Source: Pyrenula massariospora (Eukaryota > Ascomycota > Eurotiomycetes > Pyrenulales > Pyrenulaceae). Taken from it: a stretch of DNA of 64,000 bases. The notes under the pieces were generated by a model. That model saw only the letters and a program-made list of their open reading frames with translations. It was not told the DNA's origin and made no database searches. Location: assembly GCA_021030905.1 (NCBI GenBank), contig JAGFMI010000004.1:248001-312000 (forward strand), read 5' to 3'. Position 1 is the first letter of the stretch, and the number at the start of each line of letters is the position of its first letter. Shown in pieces: positions 32,031 through 43,483 of this stretch. The translations under genes were made by a program, and so were the position numbers.

Positions 32031-34193
32031 TTCATCTCCAACCGACTGAGCACATTGCTTGTCCACAGATTGGTTACCAGATATGGGGAGGCATACACAT
32101 GAACCTTGTTCCTCTGACATTGCGGCGTTTGGCGGCGTTTCGGCTCGCATGATACATTGCCGTTATACGCACTCTACACTCATCTCTCTGACTTCACTAC
32201 ACACTCGTTCATTGAGGCGCAAGAGTGGAACTTAACATTCAAGCGGAGTAACGCCCTTTGCGGCGAGGCGTTGAACCATGTTTAGCACACATTGAAATTT
32301 GATAAGGAGTTTATTGTGGATGTGTACTTGGTGGGGTTGGGGCTCGAGGAGTTTGGGCAGCGAAGCATGCAACATTTTTCTTAGCACTCATTCGATCATA
32401 CGATACCCAATGTCCTTCTTTTCTTACATTTGTCTATTTTTCATCCCTTTCTTGCTGGCATTTTCTTCACACGTGTGGGAGAAGCTTAATGAAGGGGTAG
32501 ACGGATGGTCAGATAGATAGACAGCATGTGGACTAGATGTGGTATTCGTTGTTTGGCAATTTTGGTCCACGGCGGCTCTGTCTACCTACCTACCTGTCTT
32601 GTTGTGGTCTTGATCATACTCGAGTTTAGCAAACGACAGCACAGCCGGTATCAGCCCATCTGGTCATGGTCTGCTTTACTTCTCCGTCATGCTATGTCAT
32701 GTCATGTTTTGTGGTATCTTGTTTGCTATCTCCTACAAGAGCGGGGCTCGGTCAAGCAACGACACTCCATACATGCTTCGGACCAAATTGTTCTCTGGCA
32801 TTCATGCACATGGATTACATTTTTGTTGTGCTAGCACGTACGTAGGTAGTCAGTTGATAGCTTCACTGAAACTTTAACTAGCTGGCTTTGGGGATCTTGA
32901 TTCCTTCTCAAATACCATACAATCCCAATAATTCATTACAATCCTCAGGTCAGTGATCACTACTTGAGACGCGTTCACCTCTACCGCGTAATGGTATAAT
33001 TCCCCCAAGCCTACACAGCCTACTGGTAAATCGTAATCGGCCTATCATCCAACATGTCCGTCCAACCACACAATCACACCACACCACCTTCTCTCCGTCG
33101 TATTTCGTCTCCGACGTATTCTCGATCGATCAACCAACCATACAGAAAAATGTATCCACAGTGATCACTGCGATGCCACACACCATCCATCCATGCATGT
33201 CCCAGGACTACCTGACCAATCGCACACCCCTACCCCTCCATTTACCTCTAAACGAGCGTTCGTGCTTCCACACCCGCTCCATCTGAAACATTGATGGCCT
33301 GGCGAGACAAAAGGGAGCGAAACGATCTACTGGCTGGATAGCACTACGGCAGCCTTGCTCGAGGCTGACATTGCGCGGCCCAAGGTCCCCGGGAGGGTAT
33401 GCTAGATGCTATGCAGAGATAGTATTGCCTGGGCTTGATGGACTGTGAAAAAAGGGTACTACTGTGATCACGAGGTGCTGTTAATTATAAGCTTTACGCC
33501 GGATCAAGTTTTTTGGGGGCTTGCATAGTGTTGCGAAGGAACGAGAGGGACACTGTATTAAGCAATCTAGGCACCCGGAACTCTGTTATAGGTATATTAG
33601 GCATCATGCCAGAGTTGGCTGTGTCGGAAAGCGTGTGCTTCTTATCATGTGGATGGGTTCATTGTTCAATGACCCATGATGAGATGTTTGGTGTATTTTA
33701 CGGTAGGCTGTTGATGGAACATACCTTTTTTCAAATGTATATATTATGCTACATCAATAGAAGAATGTGAACGATCAAGTAATCAAGTTGTGTTAAAAAA
33801 TTGTTTTCTGATGAGTCTCGTAGATCTCGGTAGTGAAGGGCTGTAAATCTAGACGGAAGGGCCCGATACCTATTCCTTAGAAGGGAAGTACGATAATCAT
33901 GTCACTGGCAATGTTATCCATTAAACCACTTAGGTCTTTGAATTTCCAGTAGAAGAGAGGCAAAAAAATCTTATGACTTAAAGTAAGGTTTTTGTGTCTA
34001 TCACAAATACTGGCATTTTAGCCCGGAGGTCGGTTTATGCCGTTTGCTCTGGAAAGATGGAAGTATTACAAAAGTTCGGCCGATAACCTCGATCTACCTT
34101 GTTGGGTTCTGTCTACGGGCTAATTCCTAAGGCTGAGGAAACAGCGTAAATTCCTGAAAAACCTTTTCATCGCTTTAAGTGATCTTTATGTTT
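32031..34193. other. 2.2 kb between convergent genes
   Basis: It lies downstream of the bHLH gene and of NOP4, so it holds two 3' ends. The part after 33700 is AT-rich. Only short unrecognised frames occur. Confidence 0.5.
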
Positions 34194-36530
34194 TCATTTT
34201 GCCTTGCCTCCTTTCCTGGCCTTCCTCATGTGCCTTTTCTTTGCAATAATGCGGTTTCGTTTTGCCACTTTGTTCCAGTCTATGTCGTCGGTAGGTTCGG
34301 CGCGGGTAGAACGCTTGTTGTTGCTACTGCTTCTGCTTGGGGGCGTTCTTCCGGTGCTCGTCGCTGGGTCTTTCGATTTCGGAGAGGGTTGACCTGGCAT
34401 TGCAAGGTCCGAAGTGCCTCCTTTCCGCTTCTTGCTTGCCTTTTTCTTCCCCGATGCGTTGCTAGTTGGAGAAGTCTCTTCGAACTCCTCTTCGTCTTCA
34501 ACTCTCTGTTGCTCAGCGCTGTCATGTTTCTTTCCTGCCCGATCTCTAGCCTTCACCTCCCGTTCCCTCCTCCTTCCAACCACCTGCGCATTCTCAATCG
34601 CAAACTCAACAATCAATCTCTTATTCCTCCCCTCCCCATCACCACCAGACCGAACCTGATGCCCGTTCAACCACCTTAATCCCATCAGCGCATTCCGATG
34701 CGTCGCATACTCCACGAACCCATAACCTCTACTTCTCCCTGCGTCGCTCTTCTCGCCTACCTTCGTCCCCTCGCGGCTCTCAAACACAATCTTCGCTTGC
34801 CGAATGATCCCCTTCCCCTGGACCTTGCGTAAATGCTCTGCCTCGGCCGTGCTATCCACCTCGCGGTGGAGCTCCTCTTTCGTCAACGCCACACGTCGGC
34901 CGGCCTTGACGTCCGTCGCGAAGCCAACGACCGCCTCCCGCGCGAGGGCCTTGAGGTCTTTGCTCGAGATGCTACGGGGAATGTTGCGGATGGAGAGGCG
35001 GGTCAGGCTCATGTGTAGGGTGGGGTTCTTTTTGATGAGCTGCTGACGTTGTTTGAAGCTGGATTCGCGCATGTTGATCTCGGTTGGGGAGAGCTTTTTG
35101 TAGAGAGACGAGGACTTGGGAATTGTACCTTCGGAGAGGAGATAGAGACGGCGTTTGTCACGTTCGCGGGCATCGCGCTTCGTCGTGTTTTCGGCGGCGA
35201 GGCGGTCAGCGTGAGATTTGGAAAGAGCGCGGGTAACGTGGAGGATGCGGGAGGAGAGGGTGTAGCGGCCGGTCGGGTCGAGAAGGCTGTCTTGGAGGAC
35301 CGAGTGGACGAGAGTCTCGCCGTGGCGCTTTTTCTTATCTGTTGATGGTACTGAGGAGGGTTCAGATTTTGGAGCTTCTCTGATACAGCGCTTGGCGTCG
35401 TCTGAGTTATAGAAGCAGACAAAACCGGTCCCTCTGGAAAGATCTGTGTTGGGGTCATAGACGACGCGGGCGTATCGAATGGCTCCAAATGTGGAAAAGT
35501 GGCCACTAAGACTAGTGTCGTCAACGTTGTAGGGAAGATTGCGGACAAAAATTGTGTTCGTTGGGGCTCTATCTTCATTATTGTCCTCGTCCTCAATGTC
35601 AGACTCTTCATTAGATAGCGCTTGAAGATCTTCTTTGTTCAAACGGTCCGTTGACTCGCTATTGACATGGTCTGTTTCAATATCTGATTCACTTTGGGCG
35701 GACGAGGGAACCTGGGCTTCTTCAATGTGAGAATTTAATTGCTCATCATCAGAATTTTCAGCGTCTTCTTCTGCTCGATTATTGACTCCTGAGTCTCTAA
35801 CATCATTGTCTTCCTTCTGAAAATCTTCCCATGTCTTCTTGTCCACCGCCCAGTCGACTGCTAGTGTGCGTCCATCTATTTCTTTCCCATTAACACTCGC
35901 CATAGCCTTCTCCGCGTTTTTCCTGCCTCTAAGAACCACGAACCCAAACCCTGCCTGCATCCTGGCGCCTCTCTTAGGCACTACAGCATGTTTCACTTTT
36001 CCGTAGCTCCGAAATAGCAGTGATAGATCATCCGAATCTTTGATGCTCCACGGTAGATTGCGGATAATTAATCTTGGAGGAGCAGTCTCTTGCTTCTTCC
36101 TTTCTCTCTCTGCTTTCTTCTCAACAGTCTTAGCAGCCGGTTTGCTCTTTCGCTCGTCTCCAACCAGCTCTCTGTGTCTAGGCTCTGCAATTTCGACTTT
36201 GATCGTGCGACCATCGAGCAAGGAGTTGTTAAATTCTGCCGCAGCAGAGGCTGCATCCTCAGCATCTGCGAAGGTGACGAATCCATAGCCTTTTGAGAGT
36301 TTGGTAGCAGGGTCTTGTACAACGGTGGCATGTTTTATTGGGTAAGTTTGTGAAAAGCATTCTGCGAGTCGGTCTGTGGTGATTCCTGGTCCAAGAGAGC
36401 GGACAAAAAGCGATCGACGATGACTCGTCTCTGAGGTGCCATCGTCGGCTTCATGGCTCGCTTCATCTGTATAAGGCTTGACATAGCTGCCGTCAGTCGA
36501 AAGCCTCCTTCTCTTCGTGCTTGAGGCCAT
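34194..36530 (-). CDS. NOP4: Nucleolar RNA-binding protein with four RRMs (Nop4/RBM28)
   Basis: Needed for processing of 27S pre-rRNA and 60S ribosome assembly in yeast. Single exon of 778 residues. Four RNA recognition motifs are visible: RRM1 from about 40 (SLFVRSLGPGI, RNP1 KGYGFVTF), RRM2 from about 150 (RLIIRNLPWSIKD, GFGFVVL), RRM3 from about 325 (TIFVRNLPYNVDD, GTGFVCFY) and RRM4 from about 510 (LSIRNIPRSISS, RGYGFVEY). An acidic stretch with many Asp and Glu separates RRM2 from RRM3, and the C-terminus is very Lys/Arg-rich, as expected for a nucleolar protein. It is divergent from RAD10 with only 214 bp between starts. Confidence 0.94.
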   Translation of the reverse strand: MASSTKRRRLSTDGSYVKPYTDEASHEADDGTSETSHRRSLFVRSLGPGITTDRLAECFSQTYPIKHATVVQDPATKLSKGYGFVTFADAEDAASAAAEFNNSLLDGRTIKVEIAEPRHRELVGDERKSKPAAKTVEKKAERERKKQETAPPRLIIRNLPWSIKDSDDLSLLFRSYGKVKHAVVPKRGARMQAGFGFVVLRGRKNAEKAMASVNGKEIDGRTLAVDWAVDKKTWEDFQKEDNDVRDSGVNNRAEEDAENSDDEQLNSHIEEAQVPSSAQSESDIETDHVNSESTDRLNKEDLQALSNEESDIEDEDNNEDRAPTNTIFVRNLPYNVDDTSLSGHFSTFGAIRYARVVYDPNTDLSRGTGFVCFYNSDDAKRCIREAPKSEPSSVPSTDKKKRHGETLVHSVLQDSLLDPTGRYTLSSRILHVTRALSKSHADRLAAENTTKRDARERDKRRLYLLSEGTIPKSSSLYKKLSPTEINMRESSFKQRQQLIKKNPTLHMSLTRLSIRNIPRSISSKDLKALAREAVVGFATDVKAGRRVALTKEELHREVDSTAEAEHLRKVQGKGIIRQAKIVFESREGTKVGEKSDAGRSRGYGFVEYATHRNALMGLRWLNGHQVRSGGDGEGRNKRLIVEFAIENAQVVGRRREREVKARDRAGKKHDSAEQQRVEDEEEFEETSPTSNASGKKKASKKRKGGTSDLAMPGQPSPKSKDPATSTGRTPPSRSSSNNKRSTRAEPTDDIDWNKVAKRNRIIAKKRHMRKARKGGKAK

Positions 36531-36744
36531 TGCCTTCTACTTGAAGACGAGAAAGTCTTAACTTGTCCCTAGGCTTCGGAGGTCGCACGAGAAAATTCAT
36601 GCCTAGCTTTTGCGGGGAAGCCAGCATCCCTGCAAGATTTCTCCACGCCTTGGCCCGCAACGCGAGGTATCTGCAAATTCTGATGGTCGTCTGCAGCCTT
36701 GCACGTTTCTCACTGTAGCTACCTAACTAGCATTTTGATTCAAG
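36531..36744. promoter_or_regulatory. Compact divergent promoter of NOP4 and RAD10
   Basis: 214 bp separate the two start codons, so the promoters must overlap. I see no canonical ribosome-biogenesis (PAC or RRPE) box. Confidence 0.45.
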
Positions 36745-37875
36745 ATGGCCGATGAATTTGGCGATGACGAGGAATACGCTGCAGTGTTCGCAGCGGCCGA
36801 GAAGTCCCTTGGTGGGAGCAACACTGCGTCGGCTTCAGGCGGAAAAGTCGTGCAACCAAAACCTCAAGCACTTCCAAAGCGAGATGGCCCTTCTGCGATC
36901 TTGGTTCATACTTATCAGAAAGGCAACCCTATCTTGAATCATGTACGATCTCTACCTTGGGAATACTCAGACATACCAGCCGACTATATACTGGGAGCTA
37001 CGACCTGCGCCCTCTTCCTTTCTCTCAAGTACCATCGTTTACATCCTGAGTACATCTACCGTCGGATAAGAGAATTAGGGAAAAGGTACAACCTGCGCTT
37101 GATCCTAGTAATGGTAGATATTCAAAATCACGAGGAGGCATTGAAAGAGCTGTCGAAAACTTCGATGATCAACAACCTGACTCTTATTCTTTGTTGGTCC
37201 GCCCAGGAAGGAGGTCGGTACCTCGAACTTTTTAAGTCCTTCGAATTCGCTTCGCCTCAATCGATCAAGGCACACCAAGCTACAACCTACAAAGACAGCA
37301 TGACAGATTTTGTGACTACACCAAGGAACATCAACAAGACAGATGCCGCTAGCTTGATATCGAACTTTGGATCTCTTCGAGCTGCAGTGAATGCTCAACC
37401 TGAAGAGCTGGCGCTCATCCCTGGTTGGGGTGAGAAGAAAGTCAAAGCTTGGTGCAGTACTGTACGAGAACCTTTTCGGGTCCGAAAAGCTACGAAATCA
37501 GGCTCACGCTTGATGAGAAATGAGAGCACGGCCGACGTAGACATAGGTAGCGGGATTGACGACGAAAGGACACCAACACCCGTGCGTGCGCCTATACCCA
37601 TCGGCAGCCTACCCTCATTTAATCGGGAACCATCTGCTTTGGGTACTGGGAGAGCAGCAAGTGCAAGATCAGCAGACGGAGTGTCAGAGAAAAGGCCGTT
37701 CAACACTGTGGAGCCGGACGACGAAGATGAAGACGCTCTAGCAGCCGTCAGAGACGTTCAACGTGGCACGCATCCTTCCTTAGAGCAGCCATCGACCAAG
37801 ATCCCAGCACGGAAAGATGATCCTCTTAGCGACGGGGTCATGGCAGCCTTGTCGAAGCTACGAGAGAAGGGCTGA
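36745..37875 (+). CDS. RAD10: DNA repair nuclease subunit Rad10/ERCC1
   Basis: Non-catalytic partner of the XPF/Rad1 endonuclease, which cuts 5' of lesions in nucleotide excision repair and trims recombination flaps. Single exon, 376 residues. The central ERCC1 domain spans about 50-165: ILVHTYQKGNPILNHVRSLP, DIPADYILGATTCALFLSL, and YNLRLILVMVDIQNHEEALK. The paired helix-hairpin-helix that binds Rad1 follows (TDAASLISNFGSLRAAVNA, LALIPGWGEKKVKAW). About 120 residues of unstructured acidic and Pro-rich sequence extend the C-terminus, which is common in filamentous fungi. No intron interrupts the frame. Confidence 0.95.
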   Translation: MADEFGDDEEYAAVFAAAEKSLGGSNTASASGGKVVQPKPQALPKRDGPSAILVHTYQKGNPILNHVRSLPWEYSDIPADYILGATTCALFLSLKYHRLHPEYIYRRIRELGKRYNLRLILVMVDIQNHEEALKELSKTSMINNLTLILCWSAQEGGRYLELFKSFEFASPQSIKAHQATTYKDSMTDFVTTPRNINKTDAASLISNFGSLRAAVNAQPEELALIPGWGEKKVKAWCSTVREPFRVRKATKSGSRLMRNESTADVDIGSGIDDERTPTPVRAPIPIGSLPSFNREPSALGTGRAASARSADGVSEKRPFNTVEPDDEDEDALAAVRDVQRGTHPSLEQPSTKIPARKDDPLSDGVMAALSKLREKG

Positions 37876-38556
37876 ATACCCCTGCAATACCGATTACTGA
37901 TTACCAGATATCTACCATGTATCCTCGTTAGCTCATCGTCACCGGCGTTTCTACAGCTTCTGAAGATCTACATCTCAGCTGGAGCACAGCATTTGCACTA
38001 ATGCGATGTCGAACTAATTGGCATAGTCTCACACGTCATTGCCATGGCAGGCTACCCAACAATGCAGCCCACTGCAATGGGGTATTACAGTTAAGATGGA
38101 GGTTGTCATGTACGGTCAGCCGAGTAGGTGAGATCAGAGGGACCGCCTGACGGTCAAGCTTACATTCTTTAATGGCAAGATATTTCGCTGTTCATCACAA
38201 CCTCCTCGAGAGAGGACCACTAAGCCAACTAGCACTCTTCAGGCAAGGCTTGGACACGTCTCACGGTTCTGGAGTGATCAAATGGATGTCTTGGCCATCA
38301 ATTCATACAAGTGCTCACCTCGTTGCGTGCCTGACGATCAAAAGTCCGTTATCGCCGGTGAGGGGCAAAAATTGCAGCCATGTTTCCACTGACGTTTCGA
38401 GCTTCCACCTTCGTCACAGCGGCAAGCGGCCACAAATTACAAATTGCGCAATTTATCCCTCTAATTTTTTTTCTGGCAATTGTTCTACTATCAGCTCAGT
38501 TGCCTCACACACACTCTGCCAGCTTATCAAAGTCCAACTGAAATAGTCAAGCAACT
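37876..38556. other. Gene-free stretch
   Basis: 681 bp between RAD10 and the aldo/keto reductase, both on the plus strand. It should include the reductase promoter. Nothing else was recognised. Confidence 0.5.
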
Positions 38557-39848
38557 ATGGCTGAGCTTCCGAAGTCTCTTCAGACCTCCCTGGAAAATTC
38601 AAAGGCCGAATACCGCAATTTAGGGAAGAGTGGGCTCAAGGTCTCAATCCCTATCTATGGTTGCATGTCATTTGGCCACAAGGACTGGCAGCCATGGGTA
38701 ACGGAAGAGAAGGAGGTTAGATTGTTGCGCCAATTCAAATCAGCTTCAATTGACCTTAGGGTAGACAATTCCACTTTTGAAAGCGGCTTATGACAAGGGC
38801 ATTAATACCGTTAGTAACTCGCCTCAACCTCCGAGATCTGATAGTTGGCTAATTTAGTACTCAGTGGGATACTGCAAACGTGTATTCGAATGGTGTCTCT
38901 GAAGAGATTGTTGGGAAGGCCATAAAAGAACTCAAGATTCCCCGGCAAAAGCTTGTTATCCTGACCAAATGCTATGGTGCTGTTGGAGAAGATCCGGGTG
39001 TCCGCGCTATCATGTATCAAGACAAGATCGCGACGAGCAAAGACTACGTTAACCAATTCGGTAAATACCATTCTTCTGCAGTCCTAACTATATCTTAACC
39101 CTTGAGCAGGTCTTTCCCGTCAAGCTATTTTCAACGCGGTCGACGCCTCTCTGAAACGACTTGGCACAGATTATATCGATCTTTTACAAATTCACCGCTT
39201 CGACAAGAGCACTCCGATCGAGGAGACCATGTCAGCGCTCCATGACCTTGTCAGATCGGGCAAAGTTCGGTATATTGGAGCCAGCTCGATGTGGGCCTAT
39301 CAATTTGCCCAGATGCAGTTCTGCGCCGAGAAGAATGGCTGGACAAAATTCGTTAGCATGCAGAATCACTATTCCTTGCTGTACCGGGAAGAAGAGCGAG
39401 AAATGAACAAATTTTGTGATGACACTGGGGTTGGCTTGATACCGGTGAGTTGTCGATGCAGCGCACGATTATTACACTCCTTCTAATTTGATTTCGTGTC
39501 TAGTGGGCGCCTCTCTTCCGTGGTCACCTTGCCAGACCACTGGAGGCTCATGGCACTACGATCCGATCCGAGGGAGAAAAGAAGGGCTCGGCCATGTTTA
39601 AGGGCTTGACAGAAGCTGATGAAACGATTATCAAGCGGGTGCAAGAGCTAGCGGACAAGAAAGGATGGAAGATGAGCCATATTGCCCTCGCATGGATCAA
39701 CAAGCGAATCAGCAGTCCTATCATCGGCTTTAGTAGTCTTGAAAGGATCGACGAATCGCTCGACGTCCGGGGGAAGACGTTAACAGCTGAGGAGGAGAAA
39801 TATCTGGAAGAACCCTACATTCCTAAGGCCATTGTTGGCCACCAGTGA
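38557..39848 (+). CDS. Aldo/keto reductase
   Basis: NADPH-dependent (beta/alpha)8-barrel oxidoreductase of the fungal Yakc/versiconal-hemiacetal-acetate-reductase-like type. Five exons, 38557-38715, 38765-38809, 38865-39060, 39110-39444 and 39504-39848, give 359 residues; introns are 49-59 nt. The catalytic tetrad is complete: Asp in [14 protein letters not shown], the Tyr five residues later, Lys in VILTKCYG and His in [20 protein letters not shown] begins the barrel and [15 protein letters not shown] is the usual NADPH-phosphate binding part. The 45-nt second exon is small but its splices restore [15 protein letters not shown]. Its substrate is unknown; it lies 3.6 kb before the polyketide locus and could belong to it, though a housekeeping gene lies between. 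Confidence 0.88.
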
Positions 39849-40343
39849 TATCTTTCACAATACGCTCATTGCTACCTTGTCGACACGCCCCTGAAGGCTC
39901 GCGTATCTAGAAAATGACAGTGCCCGAGCGTTGATAACTTCTTCCTGATCCTCAATTTTCGATTCCGAGCCAAGCGGATTTGCGGGGCTCCGCATTCTGC
40001 GTACCCCGGATTGGCCGCCGTAGCGCGCATGGCAAGTTGCGGGGTAGAGATCCTGCGCCGCGTCCAGCCTCGTAGCATGAATGGCCCCGCGACGGTCACG
40101 TTGCCTTGCAGTGCCTGTCTGCCCCTCTCTCTAAACGCTGCTCTGTCCATCCTGTCCCTTTCAACACTGCATCAGTCGCACTGCAAGATCTCCTGCACTC
40201 ATACTTCAGGTTCGTCCCACCACTCCCATCTCGTCAATCTCAGTCGTATCCTAGCAGCTCGAGGCAGCTAATATTGATCTCTCCCAGTACACTACATTGG
40301 AACCTTTAGCCCCGCTCTCCGACATCGCACCATCTCCACAAAC
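39849..40343. other. Gene-free stretch
   Basis: 495 bp between the reductase and the DUF6699-like gene. It is likely the promoter of the latter, with CT-rich sequence near 40100-40330. No motif named. Confidence 0.45.
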
Positions 40344-41181
40344 ATGTCGACGGAACCACTTCAAAAGGTCGATTCCGCCGTTGCTGGTCTTTCTGAGTCC
40401 CCCAAAGATGACAAGAAACGAAGAACAAGCTCGTCAGTAACTGGCGTCTACAATATCAATGACCTTGGTGAGCCGCTGAGAACACCCTAAGACTGGATTC
40501 TTGGCCCCCACCCTACCCGTCCTTTGACCAGGCTGAGCTGTGCGAACTACTGTACTGATGTTGACATTCGATCGCAGAGAAGGAAGGAGTGGAATTACAA
40601 ATAGCGAAGGAGACACAGAAACTTAATTGGTGAGCTGCAAAACCTTACATCTATCCCTACACAGGCGTTAGGGGCTCCTTCAAGAAGGCCCGGATAGCAC
40701 TGCCTGACCCTTACTTTCAGACACAAGCTAACATCCGTGCAATGTAGGAAGCTCAACACCTCCCCAACAAGCCTAGATGAAAAGGAGACCCTCAAAAAGT
40801 TTCTCACCACACCACCCGTCAAGAAGATTGACCTGCATTTCCCTCTCGGCCTTGAAGTGACTGCTCGCAACCTGAAAGGAGTGACTATCAAGGATGCTCT
40901 GGATGCTATCCACAAACAGTTCAAGAAGAAGGCAAGATGCACCCTCTTCTGTGATCTCGATGAAATACCCTCTTCTTTCGATATCTTCTGTTCATTCGTT
41001 GCTGTACATCACTGACATGCTTTCTGATTAACAGCAAGACGACGAACTCGAGCTTCCCATTCTTGCCGGCTTTGAGTGGGACAAGGAAGAATCCTGGACA
41101 CGGCTGATCGTGCACCAGAAGAAGGAAGGCCAAAATACAAGTTCCAAAAAGTCGAAGAAGAACAAGGGTGAAGACGATTAA
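40344..41181 (+). CDS. Small conserved fungal protein (DUF6699-like)
   Basis: Exons 40344-40467, 40578-40629, 40748-40931 and 41035-41181 give 168 residues. The conserved core is in exon 3 (KIDLHFPLGLEVTARNLKG, then GVTIKDALDAIHKQFKKK) followed by DDELELPILAGFEWDKEE and WTRLIVHQKK. This recalls fungal DUF6699 proteins, of unknown function. The C-terminus is a Lys-rich tail. The third intron is best read as GC-AG: exon 3 ends AAG and the intron starts GCAAGA at 40932; reading through would give an unrelated tail ending at 41015. Introns 1-3 are 110, 118 and 103 nt, longer than usual here. Moderately sure of the family, surer that the gene is real. Confidence 0.75.
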
Positions 41182-41742
41182 AGGCTCTCCTTCGATTCTG
41201 CGGTCTTGGCGCAAGACGGTAGAGAAAATTGGACTGTACGCTACGCACAGTCGGGAGACCCGGTGACAATATATTGTGATCCTAGTAGTAGTAGATATCG
41301 TGGCGTAGCCGCTGAATGAGAATCGTGGTGTTGTGATCCATACCTCCAAAAGTGAACTCTAATTGCAATATAGAAGTACGAAAAGGAAACGAAAAAGACA
41401 TCTGAAATGGTAAGAGGCTTGGAGGAGCTCGATGAAGATCATCCAAATACGTGATCGGAGGTTTTCGTCTGCAGCGAGTGGAAATACGCAGCACAGGCGA
41501 CAGCCACTTGGCCCAGATCAGCTCCTCTGAAGATGATTTGAAGGTGTTTACAGAGTTTGATATTGGTCTTGTGGGTACGAGCCATGACTATTTCCATATC
41601 CTTGCCTTTACTCTTGTATAGCATCAAACCACACATATCGCTTCGGAACGATAGCAGTACATGTAAAAGACCAAACTGAGTTCAGAAACCGAAACCTCTT
41701 CTAAGCTGCCACATAACGCCGGGTCACCTCTGCACTGACCGT
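41182..41742. other. Gene-free stretch
   Basis: 561 bp between the 3' end of the DUF6699-like gene and the reductase relic. Only short unrecognised frames. Confidence 0.5.
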
Positions 41743-42150
41743 TCACTCAGCTGCTATCGTCTTGGAATGCTCTTGCATCTTCGTTGTGTCCAAGATCACC
41801 CCGCCGTACGACATAGGCTCGAAGATGTAGTCTAAAAGGTTGATGAGCCAGGCAGCAGGGGTTTTGGCCTTGAATGTGCAGCAGACCACCTCCGCCCACT
41901 TGCGAAAGAGTACGATCTTTCTAGGAGGGACGCTTGGTGCACCAGCTAGCACGAACGACATCTCCTTCCCGGGCTGGTCCATTGGGTTGTCGATGTGGTA
42001 GACAGGGTACGGCTCCGGGGAATTATTGTTTCCAATGGCGAGCAAGTCCACCGTGGTGTCGGCCACATCATCCACTGCAGCGCGCCGTCGAAGTCGGGTT
42101 ATGGCCTCGCTTGGCCTCTGTAACTTGCATCCCGTGGTGCAACAGACCAA
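41743..42150 (-). pseudogene. C-terminal relic of an NRPS-like/PKS thioester reductase
   Basis: The frame ends like the last 100 or so residues of fungal adenylate-forming reductases (A-T-R enzymes) and reductase-terminated synthases: VDDVADTTVDLLAIG corresponds to the substrate-domain end of the reductase, followed by PYPVYHIDNPMDQP, PPRKIVLFRKWAEVV, AAWLINLLDYIFEPMS and the very typical GGVILDTTKMQEHSKTIAAE with a stop. Nothing upstream on the minus strand (42150-43480) continues the enzyme; adenylation, carrier and most of the reductase are missing. It is therefore a fragment of a large lost gene, lying back to back with the intact polyketide synthase. No promoter-linked start is evident. 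Confidence 0.7.
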
Positions 42151-43483
42151 GGGCTATCATCACCCCAATGATATCGCTGCCGGAATTCGCAATGTCGAAC
42201 GTTGCTTTAGAGATTTCGACATCCGTTCGGTGGCTGTTATGGAGGCCACTGGTTGGCTGATTGGTAGCGGTGGTGGCTATCTCTGGAACGAAGTTATGTG
42301 ATACTGGCTACCAGGCAGCTAAGCTTCTTCCTGTCCGCAGGAGAGATGTGCAACACTAAAATCTTTTCATAAGCTCTTCTCGTGATGTGATTTAGGTACA
42401 CGTTATCTTCGGCACGCGCTTTGGAATTGGCTCATCGTACTAGTAGCAGGTCAGCGGGAACAATGGATTGTAAACCTTAGCTCCGCTCCGCCCTATGCTG
42501 CCGGAGTTTTGATTCTCCTAGGGCCGCCTTTCGCTTATGCCTAAGGTACGGTAACAGGTAGAAGCGCCTTACTGAGCGATTCTAGAGAAGAATGATGCTG
42601 AAATTGAATCGAATAGACGATTTTTTTCAAGGGATCCTCCCAGAGGGGAATAGTTTTAGATCCCTCTGTCACTTTCTACTCATCTCATCTCCATTAGCAT
42701 TCAAAGAACAATGTCTGGGTAGGATCTCTTGCGTGACGTCCGTCGTGCGTAGCTCCAGTGCACAAAAAGCTGGATGGTAGGCTTGACACAGATTCCCCAG
42801 GTCTCTTCCCAGTCACACTAGTCCTATTTTAGTTTCGTCATGTTTAAGCTTGGCATTCTGCTCCGCGAGCTTGAACGCGAGAAAGTGGCCGTTTCAAACA
42901 CCAATAAGATTATTTTATTCTACTCCATACTCCAATGCTTGCCATTCTTCTACTTTGTAGAGTGGCATATCCTTACATACGTTGTAGTAGATTTATTTCT
43001 TTTCCAGTCTCATTCGGCTTGAAGCTTGTTCTTCATGGCCTTGGACCCACCCCCGGACTTTTCCCTCTCCGTCAGGAACATGTACCATTTTAGTCCGCGC
43101 AATGCTACCAAAACGGGGATCACGCTATGGGCCGAGCGTTGTAAAAAGTTTGGAATATGTGAATCCATGGAGGGCCAGATGGTTATCTCCGACGCGTTGT
43201 GCGAAACAGCTAGCTGGCTAGCCGAGTTCTTCGAAATATTGGATCTGCGCTTCTATGGGTGAACAATGAAACCCAGCCTCATCCTGACGTCCTCTTGTCG
43301 TCGTGTTTTCTGGCGAATCATCTTACCTCAGATGAAGTTCGTTGAGCCGACCACCTCTCTTCTTCCCTAGCGAGACGTGCTTCAAACCGGGAGTTTGTGC
43401 TAATTTTGCGTGTCTTAATTCCTTTGTTCTCCCTACCAGTACTCCCCAGCCAACGTCACGCCAGGATATACTCATAAAGCGAG
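42151..43483. promoter_or_regulatory. Upstream region of the polyketide synthase
   Basis: 1.3 kb between the reductase relic and the PKS start. Short frames only (for example 42026-42301 and 43026-43262) with no recognisable product. It must hold the PKS promoter. Confidence 0.4.

Noticed and set aside
38557-39848. Aldo/keto reductase as a firm member of the polyketide cluster
   Set aside because: A conserved non-biosynthetic gene and a decayed fragment lie between it and the PKS, so membership is not supported by position.
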